From Amia ocellicauda (taxonomy: Eukaryota > Chordata > Actinopteri > Amiiformes > Amiidae): a DNA stretch of 64,000 nucleotides. The stretch covers positions 62,001-126,000 of the forward strand of contig NW_027102661.1 in NCBI RefSeq assembly GCF_036373705.1. The letters run 5' to 3'. The notes under the pieces are model-generated. The model saw only the letters and a program-made list of their open reading frames with translations. It did no database searches and was not told where the DNA came from. The position numbers and the translations under genes are program-made. Below, piece after piece: positions 54,408-64,000 of the stretch (position 1 is the stretch's first letter; each line of letters starts with the position of its first letter).

Positions 54408-55717
54408 ATGTCTTTTGTCCACAGTCTATCGGAAGAATGCGTCAAATCAGAACTGGATCTGTTTACAGTTCCATACACTCAAACGAGTATAGATAAGATC
54501 ATATATGTAGAGATTCCCCCTCTTTCTGCAATTTCAGACACGGCCCCTCTGGAGTTTTTTATAGCTGGCAATGGCGAGGATTATATTGATTTGAATAACA
54601 CATTTATTTTAATGAACTGTAAAGTGACTGATGAGGATGGCGATGCAATCGAGAAGACGACCAACGCTGGGGTCATCAATTACCCGGTGGCCACCATGTT
54701 TTCACAGGTGGATGTGACCCTGGGAGATCGGCTCATTAGTCAAAGCAGCAATACTTACCCCTATAGAGCCATGATGGAGTGTATCCTTAATTATAGTGAG
54801 GAGACCCTAAGCAAACAGTTCAACCCCGGCCTTTTCTTCAAAGACATCCCGGAAGCTATGGACGACAAGGATCCAGAGGGACTCAATAAGGGTTTGCAAA
54901 AAAGAACGGCCTCTTCAACAGAAGGGAGGACCTTTGAGCTAATGGGGCATATCCATGCAGACATATTTTTCCAAGAAAAACTCATGCTCAACGGGGTAGA
55001 CATTAAAATTAAAATGATCCGTAGTAAAAGTGCTTTTTGTCTGATGACCCCTGATACTGAAAAATATAAACTGACCATATTATCGGCCTCGCTGTTTGTG
55101 AAAAAAGTGTCCGTCTCCCCGGCGGTTAAACTAGGACACGCGCAGGCGTTAATGACGGCAAACGCCAAGTACCCGATCGAAAGAGTCTATATGAAAGTCC
55201 ACAGTATCCCCGCAGGGACACGGGTGATGAACCAGGAAAATCTGTTTCTAGGACAGCTCCCAAAACAGGTTATTATAGGTCTCGTGGATAATGATGCATT
55301 TACCGGGGTTTACAACAAGAACCCCTTTAACTTTAAACATTATAACGCGGAATTTATAGCGTTGTACTTCGATGGTGTGCAGGTTCCATCCAGACCTTTT
55401 CAACCTGACTTTGAAAACGGCAATGTGGTTCGTGAATATGACAGTCTAGTACTGGCTACGGGTCGCCATCTCAAGGATCAAACTCCCGGCTGATCGATCG
55501 CCGGGAATACTGCAGCGGTTACACCCTGTACGGTTTCAACCTGACCCCTGACGAAGAGTGTGGACAACATTTTTCACTGATGAAGATGGGCAATATGCGT
55601 TTGGAGATGCGTTTCAAGCAGCCTCTACCACGCACTGTAAATATGGTCGTGTATGCAGTGTTTGACAACATTATTGAGGTGAATCAGAGGAGAAACGTTA
55701 TGTATGATTATTATTAA
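54408..55717 (+). pseudogene. Major capsid gene, 2-bp gain (copy 4)
   Basis: Open from the ATG through about 360 codons, with GAG where copies 1 and 2 have TAG. Two extra bases in ACTCCCGGCTG (others ACTCTGCTG) near 55485 end the frame at 55493; the last quarter follows in another frame. Confidence 0.82.
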
Positions 55718-55718
55718 A

Positions 55719-56276
55719 ATGAACACCAGAGAGCTCAACCACATCATGAATGCCCTGGCCAGCTCACGGAAACTGTTTCTAGGAGTCTACACCTGCGATC
55801 AGCTGCCTAAATTTAAGATCAAGAATTTACCTGCAATGTACATAATCAACACACACCCTAAAAATATGCCCGGAGAACATTGGCTGGCTATTTATCTAAG
55901 GGAGGACCACCGTGGTGAATTTTTTGATTCCTATGCAAACCCCCCGGATTTCAGACCTTTCCCTTGGAAGATCAATAACTTTCTGCTCAACAACTGTCAA
56001 GAAACCATTTACAGCGGTCGTCAAGTACAAAGTCTTCAGACCTTCACTTGTGGTCAACACTGTGTGTTTTTCTTATTTCATAGATCTAAAGGAAGGTCAT
56101 ACCCCGATATTATGGCCTTGTACAGTGAGGATTTAGGCCAAAATGATAAAAAAGTGGCAGAGTTTGTCAGGACACTGTGGACCCCCCCTTATAACACAAT
56201 GACTTACGACCCTAGCCAGCCGTGTATACAGATGGGGTGTTCTTGTGAGGATTTTAAAAGATGTCATGCGTGTTAA
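55719..56276 (+). CDS. Adenain-type cysteine protease (copy 4)
   Basis: Intact 185 residues with the triad and the Cys-rich tail; substitutions such as Trp for Arg (RPFPWKINN) away from the active site. Confidence 0.92.
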   Translation: MNTRELNHIMNALASSRKLFLGVYTCDQLPKFKIKNLPAMYIINTHPKNMPGEHWLAIYLREDHRGEFFDSYANPPDFRPFPWKINNFLLNNCQETIYSGRQVQSLQTFTCGQHCVFFLFHRSKGRSYPDIMALYSEDLGQNDKKVAEFVRTLWTPPYNTMTYDPSQPCIQMGCSCEDFKRCHAC

Positions 56277-56455
56277 GGTGAAAAAATAATGAAAACAGCC
56301 GTTGAATCATTAGTTTTGTTTTTATTCAACACAATTCTTATACAAAGCAGGGGTTATGGTATAAATAAATGTACAACATTTGAAAAATAAAAAATAAAAA
56401 TAAAAAATTGTTTGTCGGGTCATTATTTACAGGGGAGACAAATAAAAACATGAGA
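56277..56455. terminator. Convergent poly(A) region (copy 4)
   Basis: Facing AATAAA signals as in the other copies, A-rich run again of different length. Confidence 0.6.
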
Positions 56456-57199
56456 TTAATAAGCTTCCCAACAATGGATAGATCCTGAGGATGGTCGCTC
56501 AGCATGGTCAGAGTAATGAGATATCGGAGTCAGATCAGGCTCCACCTCTTTACACAGACGGATTTTTTGTCGCGTTTCCTGGTTAGGAACTGTTGATTGG
56601 GGCATGTTCAGACAGGCCATCGCCTGTAGGAAAGCATTCCAGCCTACAGGTCGGCGACTATCGGGTACCTTATTAGTGCTAGTGACACTCTTCAACAAAT
56701 CGAACATGTGTGAACCTTTGATCAGTAGTCCTTTAAAAACAAATTCACCCTGTTCATTCCAAGCCGTTACCCGCAGTTTCTGAACCATTTTGTGCAGGAT
56801 ATATTGTGCATGTCTTTTGCTTCTGGCCGGCATGTTTCTCAAAACATCCGTTACAACATCTCCCTCTGAACTCTCTACAGGTTCGGTCACCGCAACATCT
56901 TTATCAACCGTTCCCCCCGCATCAGCCCCAGAACCATTTTCTTGAGAGGCCATGGTTAAAGTTAAAATGTTTTGATCTTTTTCACCCTGTCTAACCAGAC
57001 GGAGGTAGCGCTGTAACGTGTTGGTATACAACTGGGCTTTGGAATACTGATTTAAATCGGCCCTGGCCTGTATAGCTTTCATTTCAGAGTCCAGGTTGTT
57101 TTCGGCCGTTTGTCTAATGGGCTCTGGCCCGACAACATTTTTTCTCAGTTTCTCAAGCTGCTCCTGAGGGATCAAAAACATTTTCTGAGCATATTCCAT
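56456..57199 (-). CDS. Conserved virion-associated candidate (copy 4)
   Basis: Intact 247 residues; minor substitutions (KLRVTAWNEQ, SIHCWEAY). Confidence 0.65.
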   Translation of the reverse strand: MEYAQKMFLIPQEQLEKLRKNVVGPEPIRQTAENNLDSEMKAIQARADLNQYSKAQLYTNTLQRYLRLVRQGEKDQNILTLTMASQENGSGADAGGTVDKDVAVTEPVESSEGDVVTDVLRNMPARSKRHAQYILHKMVQKLRVTAWNEQGEFVFKGLLIKGSHMFDLLKSVTSTNKVPDSRRPVGWNAFLQAMACLNMPQSTVPNQETRQKIRLCKEVEPDLTPISHYSDHAERPSSGSIHCWEAY

Positions 57200-57201
57200 T
57201 A

Positions 57202-57537
57202 TTAACCCACTCTGGAAGCTAGAAGACTGGTTAGGAAAGGCACGGCTATGCTCAACAGCGGTCCTATAAAACCCCCGGTTTGATTAATCTTCTTTCTTTT
57301 TCTTTTAATAGAATACTTCTTATTAGCGATGATCTTGATAACCGCTTTTTGTTTTTTGAGTTTAGAATGTTGAGAAGGGGTTAGGGGTATATTACCGCGT
57401 AAGATGTTAAAAGCTATTTCACACAGGGTCTCGATCAAATCCGAGGGGGCCCCTGCCAGCACAGCTTTCCTATGGCGCGGGCTCCTCTCAAATAACATTT
57501 GCAAAAGCGGCAGATTTCTTTTAATCCGAACAGACAT
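57202..57537 (-). CDS. Small basic conserved protein (copy 4)
   Basis: Intact 111 residues with the KRKRKKINQTGGF signature and hydrophobic C-terminus. Confidence 0.65.
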   Translation of the reverse strand: MSVRIKRNLPLLQMLFERSPRHRKAVLAGAPSDLIETLCEIAFNILRGNIPLTPSQHSKLKKQKAVIKIIANKKYSIKRKRKKINQTGGFIGPLLSIAVPFLTSLLASRVG

Positions 57538-57543
57538 TCTTAT

Positions 57544-58215
57544 TTATTTCCTTTTCTTTAGCACATAGACTGCCGGCCAATCGTGCGGGCACAAACCTGT
57601 TCTTAGGCGAAAGTCTTCTGGGGTTTGTGCATTTAATTCCGCAATTAAGTACCCGTAGGGTTTTTTGGTGGCATCCTCAAATGCCTCCAAAAAGAACTTG
57701 GTCTGGTTAGGGTACATTTGACGAGCCAAGACGGTGACCTGTAGTTTATCTCTGGGGTTTTTAAAAAGAATTATATAATTGGCATATAAATTAATAGTGC
57801 GGCTTTTTTTACCTTGAAAAAATAGATTTTGAACTAAATAAATAATACTTAAATTCCTATGATGAGTGTACTTTGTGAAAGCTTTTTCCACTTCACTGTT
57901 GTCACCGGCCTGCTCCATCAGGTCATCAAGGATCACTAGGTTAGTATTACCGGGCGGGAACAAGTCATCGCCACACAACGAGGCGGGGAGACCTTGCACA
58001 AATTTCAGATTATTTTTTTTCGAAGCCAAATCATCGTAGAGAGGTTGCCAGCAAGAGAAACACCACACTATGTTGTCAAGAGCTTGGGACACGGTTGCGT
58101 CCACATCTTCTATGATGTTCTTTATAAGATAGCTCTTCCCCGAATTGGAGGGACCGGCTATAATACAGGAGAAAGGGTGTTGAAGTCTGTTTTCAAAACC
58201 ACCGCTAATATCCAT
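57544..58215 (-). CDS. DNA-packaging ATPase (copy 4)
   Basis: Intact 223 residues with both Walker motifs. Its variants NRLQ, CGDDL and NLYANY pair it with copy 2. Confidence 0.92.
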   Translation of the reverse strand: MDISGGFENRLQHPFSCIIAGPSNSGKSYLIKNIIEDVDATVSQALDNIVWCFSCWQPLYDDLASKKNNLKFVQGLPASLCGDDLFPPGNTNLVILDDLMEQAGDNSEVEKAFTKYTHHRNLSIIYLVQNLFFQGKKSRTINLYANYIILFKNPRDKLQVTVLARQMYPNQTKFFLEAFEDATKKPYGYLIAELNAQTPEDFRLRTGLCPHDWPAVYVLKKRK

Positions 58216-61200
58216 AAGGCAGAGTGGTATAATCAGTCTTCAACACTCTTTTATTGTACACCACCCTGAACCGTTTGTTTAGTGATCTATTTTCCAACGT
58301 GTACCCCTTTTTATTGCGATAGATCTGATTTCCGGCTGTAATAATCTCACGAGGAGGCGCGTCTTTCTCGGTTACAAAACTTTCTACCAGGGTCGTCAGA
58401 GACTTGATGTTAATGAGCTTGTTGTTACAATGGTTCAGAGTGAAACCCTTAACTTTCATACAGGTCTTACCCGCAGCCGTTCTGTATGCGTAAGTCTTAG
58501 GACCCCCTGAAACAAACTCCACTATGTGGTCCTGAGGATCTAGTTCGCTCGTTAACTCCCCAAGGTAGTCCCCGAGGGGAGGGACCCAATCCCCTGGCCT
58601 GGTGACAAAGATTACAGAGTCAGTATCATGATAGAGCGTGCGTTCCTGCAACTGATCCATTAAGTTGTACAGTTCAAGCCGGGCGTAAGCCGAGGTAAAA
58701 ACCGCTATGAAAACATTAACGTTCCCCTGTTTGGTGGGGAAATCTTTAGGGGCCCTCCACTGGACCTGTGCCACGTGGTCATTTAAGAATTGAAAGTGTG
58801 ATACTGCATGTTGTTTGGAAAACATAAATTCTATAAACTGTTCAGGGGTTTTAATCAAGGTTGTGTTTAGACGGTAATTTCTTTCCCCAAACTTACCCCA
58901 CAGACTGTTTAAAATCAGTTTGGACATTTGTCTCTTGGCGGGGTTTACAGTTATGTTCCCCAGCTCTAGACGGATCCCTTCCTTTTCAAAATATTGCTAA
59001 ACGTATCGCTCTTTGGCCGCGGAGTCAACACACCATGAGGGATAGCCCGATGCCTCCTGTTTCCCTTTCAGATGGGTCATAATGTAATCAGCAAAAAGAG
59101 TATCAGATTTTTCAGAAAAATGCCAAACCTCATACACCTTACCGACTCTGTAACCTTTCTCCACCGCCTTGTCAAGCTCAATGCTACACCAGACACCCGT
59201 CAGCGCTCTCTCTTCATCACTGTGCAGACAAGAGGTAGTTTGATTTTCAGTTTCCACACACGTTCTACACAGAGGGAACATCAATTTTCCCGAACACCTG
59301 TAAGGCAACACGGGTAAGAACAGCTCGCGAGGAGGGTACATGGTGACTTTGATCAAACCAAAGTAATGTCCGATTTCGAGTAAGTCACGTTAAACAATGG
59401 TTGGACGCCCCACCGGGTACATTTTGGTCTTGTTGACATAAGGGTACAGACTGGTGAAATCATAGTAATCTACTCTCTCACCCTCCTTTACCTCATAATG
59501 TAAACAGAGGGCGTTGGTACGACCCCCAAATAACGCATCCCGGGGCTCAAGACGTTCAGGAAAGTCCAAGGTTTCCATAAACCGTTGTACCCCCGCTTCC
59601 TGTTGCTTCAGGGTCGTCCACTCGTGTTCCCAAATCACCAGCACGTTCAAACCATAGGTGTTTTTTAAAGTTTCAATTCGTTCCTGGAAATCATAGTACA
59701 TATCACTGCAGAGTTTTTGTGTTACGGGGTTAAAGGTGTTTGGGTCGAAGCACTGAGGACAGCCATGGTAAATACAACCTGCAAACTCATAAGCGGTACG
59801 CCGCCCGGACACGTCGCTAAAACCGTCTAAGTAGTAAGGCCCCATTTTGACTTCCCCTTGATTTAAAGCATGTCTGATGAAGATGTTATCCCGGGCACTC
59901 AGGTATTCCAGCCACTGTATGGAGACAGTCGAAAAGTTCTTTTGTCTAGCACGATAGTTGTCAGAAGTGGTGACCGCTATAGTGTTTTTCTGCAAGAAAT
60001 CGGACCGATACATTTTCATGCAGAGAGACGCTATGGTCACACTTTGCAAAGGGTCGAGACCCGATGTGTTGATAACCTCGGCGCGGAAACGCACACAGGC
60101 TTCTTTAAGGATCACCACATCATTTTTACAATAAGCAGCCATCTCTTCTCGGTCATCAAAAACACCTCCCTTAACCGTATTGTACCATTTAAAGAATTCC
60201 TCCCTCTCATGAGACATCATAGTATCAACCCCATAATAAGTGGCGGGCAGGTAGGACCCTCGATAATTTTGAGTGTCCATAGTATTAAAAAAATGGCAGA
60301 ACCAACCTTTCTTCTGAGCCTCAAAACCCAGAGCCTTAGGCAAAGCGCTCAATTTCATGGGGATGAAATTTAACGAGTCTATGTAACGTTAGTTGAAAGC
60401 TTCGTCGGTGAAACACATGATCTTGCTACCCTGAGCTATTATTTTTGGGGTCACCCCATTTTCCACCAGATACTTCATCAAAATGTAAGAATCATAACCC
60501 TTAGCATTGTGGGCAATAAATGTGTAATTGAGGTATTTTGGACCGCGATACCGCGTAAAGAAATCCCTGACACAACTCTCACCGCTAGCTGACCACTCAC
60601 GATCCAACATGTCAATACAGAGTATATAATTAGCAACGTGGACCCCGTTTTCTTGCCGGCATTCAAAAGCAAAAAAGACATACCGGTTGTGCGGCGGCTC
60701 CTTTTTAACCGGCTGAATAAAGCACTGGTGTTCGGACCCCGGGGTTAAATCAGCATTACAGATCCTGCATCTCGGCTCCAGACATTTGTGTGGTTTAACC
60801 TCATGAAAACGGTACTGGAGGCAACACTGCGGGCAATATTTAGTTTGATCACAATAACTCCGTTTTTTAACCCCCTCAGCAGCGGCCCTCTGTACCTTAT
60901 GCTCGGAAAAACAGAACGCTGAGAGACAAATCCTTAAGCAATCTTTACATCGGATGGTAGGGGCCAAACCCTTACGACATTGCGGATTGAAACAGACGTT
61001 ACAGTAACCGTCACATCGGTGCTTAAGCTTATCATTGAAGGCCTTATAACACCAATGACAAACATACGAACAACCCAAAAAAGCCGTCAAACTCTTTATT
61101 CCAAAGTAATGACTATCACTTAGGAAGAGAAACAGTGTCTGTGTATGGGTTTCAGGATGTGTCTGAAATTTCACAAATACTTCCTTTACCTCACAACGGT

Positions 61201-61543
61201 ACCACACAACAATTTTTAAAGACAACAACTCCTCAAACTTGGTGATGTCTGAAAAGGCAACCATCTGTTGAGAGTTTAAGCCGGCCCTCTGATGAAGCAT
61301 TAAAGCCTCTTGCAGAGCTTGGGGTTCAGGCATGTCGGGGGTGAGTAGTTTTATTAAACTGTAAGCAAAACAGAGCTTATTGTCCCCACTGGAACTCACC
61401 ACTAATTGCCTGAGCTTGGTCCTAATTATGTCGTTCTTCAAGCATTTCGACAGTCTTCTAAGCGCCCCACCCTCAGGGTTACGAACCACATTCATTACCA
61501 GAGACAGACTTTCATCAGCTATGATGGCTGCGTTACTTTGCAA
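58205..61543 (-). pseudogene. DNA polymerase B, three stops (copy 4)
   Basis: Same frame throughout, interrupted at 60389-60391 (TAA, all copies), 59390-59392 (TAA for Tyr, this copy only) and 58997-58999 (TAG, shared with copy 1). Cys/His region and motifs A, B and C are present between the stops. Sequence variants in the exonuclease region (NTMDTQ, DDREEM, RFRAEV) group it with copy 1. Confidence 0.9.
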
Positions 61544-62337
61544 TATCGCTTCGATTTTAGCCAGACGTCTAAATTATCTCCACTCAGCATTACAGATAGG
61601 TTGCTAAACAAATCATCCCCTCTGAGTTCTAACTGTACAACATCTCGAGGTCTGACCCTTTCAGCAACCTGTTCAAGCATTTTCTGCAAGGCCTCGTGTA
61701 TGTTGACAAATATTTCTGCATAATTGTCACAATTTAAAAGTTCTGCAAAATTAAAACGCTGAATCATTTCAAAATTGTTATAGGCCGGTCTATCTATAAT
61801 CACGGGATCACTGGTACTCTTGGACACATCATCATTTTGAACAAAGCCTTCACCCCCTACATTCTCACAGAGCATGTCCTCCACAGCCTTATCAGTCTCA
61901 GAACCCTCCACATTCCGAACACCCCCACTGCTGACATCTACAAAACCCCCTTTTTGAGGAGGCTCATTTAAAGCCTGTAAAAGTCCTTCAAAGATATCCA
62001 ACCGGTTAATGTCAAGACCCTCCTCTATAGTGATGGCTGCTTCTGCCGCCATCCTGTGTTCTAATTGTCTCAAATCATTTATAATAGGGGCAGAATTTGG
62101 TCGGGGTAGCTCCTCCAAAGCCTCCACCATTTCAAACAAATCGGGGTGAACTAGGGGGTGAACCTCTATAAGCGCTACCGGTGGGAGGTGGTTATTTAGA
62201 TCATTGAACATCTGTAACAGGTCGGGGTTCACCGGTAAGTCTGTTAATTCACATTCTATCGGTGGTAATTGGGGGTTATTTAAATAATTTATCATTTGTA
62301 ATAGTTCCAGGTTCATTGGGACATCAGAGGAGTTCAC
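61519..62337 (-). CDS. Acidic repeat segment, probable N-terminal part of PolB (copy 4)
   Basis: 272 open codons with the 27-28-residue repeats; small changes (MINYLNN, MFNDLNN). Confidence 0.55.
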   Translation of the reverse strand: MNSSDVPMNLELLQMINYLNNPQLPPIECELTDLPVNPDLLQMFNDLNNHLPPVALIEVHPLVHPDLFEMVEALEELPRPNSAPIINDLRQLEHRMAAEAAITIEEGLDINRLDIFEGLLQALNEPPQKGGFVDVSSGGVRNVEGSETDKAVEDMLCENVGGEGFVQNDDVSKSTSDPVIIDRPAYNNFEMIQRFNFAELLNCDNYAEIFVNIHEALQKMLEQVAERVRPRDVVQLELRGDDLFSNLSVMLSGDNLDVWLKSKRYCKVTQPS

Positions 62338-62499
62338 AACAGGGCTGGGGATGTTCTCTCGGGAAGGTCTTTTTGGGGCCCTAGCTTGTTCATAATCCTT
62401 TAGTTTGTGAGTTCTTTTACCAAGTCAGGACATTTTTTAATTTATTTTTTATTTTTCCAACAACCCACAATAGTAAGGCGTTTTGTGTCTATTAAAACA

Positions 62500-64000
62500 T
62501 TAAATACGGTACAATTCGTTAGTAAGGGTATTAATAAGGATGTTTTGGCTCTCTATCACCAGGTTTTGCCCCACTAACACAAGTCTTTGATTTTGTAACA
62601 AAGTATGTAGCAACTCATGCCGACCTTCAGGATGTAGCTCCGGGGGCTGGTGGCCTGGCTCAGCTTCAAAGGATGGTCGCTCCGGTAAATCTCGGTCGAA
62701 GGAGGCAGGGAGCGAGCGTACACTCATGGACGGAGACCAAGAAGGCCTTTGCGGTGACACCCTGGCCAAGCGCGGGGTACTGTTCCGCGTTTCTGTAGCC
62801 AAGAAACGGGTCTGGGGGGACGATGTTGAAACCAGGCCGTCGTTGGGTGGTGTGTCAGCCCTGACTGACGGCGACCCCTGAGGTTGTTGGATGCCTGTAT
62901 TTGTTCCGCCCGACAATGCGGCGGGCTGAATCTGGGGTGTTGAATTACCCCCAGAAGGCTGTGGCCTGAGTAGATGTTGGGGGGTCTCCAAGACCACCGT
63001 GGGGGATCCTCTCGGTGATCTCACCGGGAAAGATGTTTGATCCCACTTAGACGGGGTAATTGTCCTCAATAGCTCATTCACAGAATGACTATCCCAAGAG
63101 TCTTGGGAAGAATAAAAATATACATTACATTTACATCTTTAAACGGCGACAGAAATCAAACTTAAAACAACATGTCCAGGACATTCAAAACCTTTAGCTT
63201 TTTTAGACCTTTGAAAATAGCCTTAGACATTCACTACAACGCCTTATTATTTACAGACAATATATTTATTAGGACTTGATAATAAATTTAAAACAGAGAA
63301 GCCGCTGTAAATAAACTGTTTCTTAAATGTTTCTTTAAAAACTGTAATATTGTTAATAAAACACACACACACACAACAACATTTCATTTTTAAACGAACC
63401 TTCCAAGTGTAAACGCTTCCTGATCCCGGGACTTCCTGTTTCACAAACGTTTTCACGATCTGTTTAAATATTAAATACAATGAACACCTTCAAGCCTTTT
63501 CCTACAACCACTTTAAAACAGAAGTATAATAGCGGGAGATAAGCCAAACAACTTACTAAACCCTTTCGGACGGCTTTACTTCCTAACCAGACGGTACGGC
63601 AATCGGTCATTTCTAAACACGTTCCCCAGAAACAAGCCTAGACCTGTCCGGACTTCTAAAGATCTTTCCCAGAACCCCCCGCCCTACAGGAAACGGTCAC
63701 CCATCGCTTAAATATTAGCCCTCAACGGGCAAACAAAGCCCTTTTAAAAACATTAAAGTTTGAAAGATCTTACTTACCTCCACAGAATAATCGTTTCTTA
63801 TGTTTTTCGGCTGGTTTAGCTTTTTGCACCGCTGTGAAGGTAAGAGACATGTTTAACCTTTAACCACACCGCTTTATAAAAAGCTTTAACCTCTTACAGG
63901 CTGCAGATATATACTCACAGCTATCAGATACCGGGGCTGACGGCCTTTCAGATTCTTGAAAGGTTACGGTTCTCGAAGGTAAAACGAAACAAGCCCTCGA
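62500..64000 (-). CDS. Right-end spliced gene, 3' exons (copy 4, runs off window)
   Basis: Exons 63919-64000 (partial), 63778-63831, 63400-63459 and terminal 62500-63101, at the same relative places and phases as in copy 2. No break is seen in these parts; exons 1-3 lie outside the window. Confidence 0.6.

Larger units (their letters stand above)
49953..64000. mobile_element. Endogenous adintovirus/Polinton-like copy 4 (left end deleted)
   Basis: Starts inside early gene 1, fused to tRNA repeat DNA; the terminus, promoter and first about 40 codons of early gene 1 are missing. It continues beyond the window in the spliced gene. It retains intact early gene 2, protease, virion-associated candidate, small basic protein and ATPase. 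Confidence 0.85.

Overview
The window is eukaryotic, most likely a vertebrate (fish-like) chromosome. It holds a head-to-tail array of four decayed copies of one adintovirus-like (Polinton/Maverick-class) double-stranded DNA virus, embedded in a tandem tRNA-Val repeat. The class is identified by a chromodomain retroviral-type integrase, a type-B (protein-primed class) DNA polymerase with an N-terminal Cys/His region, a double-jelly-roll major capsid candidate, an adenain-type cysteine protease, an A32/FtsK-type packaging ATPase and an Arg/Lys-rich core protein.

Layout. Host tRNA-Val repeats occupy 1-2238, 17507-18190, 32996-33677 and 48728-49953. Viral copies are copy 1 (2239-17506), copy 2 (18191-32995), copy 3 (33678-48727) and copy 4 (about 49953 to beyond 64000, left end deleted). 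Equivalent points recur every 15.5-16.4 kb, so viral DNA and flanking tRNA repeat were amplified together.

Each copy has the same plan. The left end carries TGACGT (ATF/CREB-type) sites and a TATA box. It is followed by three rightward putative early genes: an unrecognised basic/acidic protein, a C/H-motif protein, and a small protein with an acylation-type N-terminus and a Bcl-2 BH1-like segment. A second TATA box then serves a tightly packed rightward late block: integrase, penton-like protein, core protein, major capsid, protease. A convergent poly(A) region separates this from a leftward block: conserved virion-associated candidate, small basic protein, packaging ATPase and PolB with an N-terminal acidic repeat segment. 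At the right end a leftward gene is split into at least seven exons, all joined in phase 1, with a recurring ERP motif and a TATA box about 75 bp upstream of its ATG.

Decay. All four copies share an in-frame TAA inside PolB, a frame change near the PolB N-terminus, and a frame change in the penton-like gene, so the founder was probably already damaged (or uses recoding). Other lesions are shared in all three possible pairings of the four copies, which no single tree explains; gene conversion between copies is the simplest reading. Private lesions include a deletion fusing two early genes and a lost stop fusing ATPase to its neighbour (copy 2), a templated insertion in PolB and a core/capsid deletion (copy 3), and loss of the left terminus (copy 4). 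The protease and ATPase are nearly undamaged in every copy. No copy appears able to act as a complete virus. All assignments come from reading motifs by eye; no database search was run.
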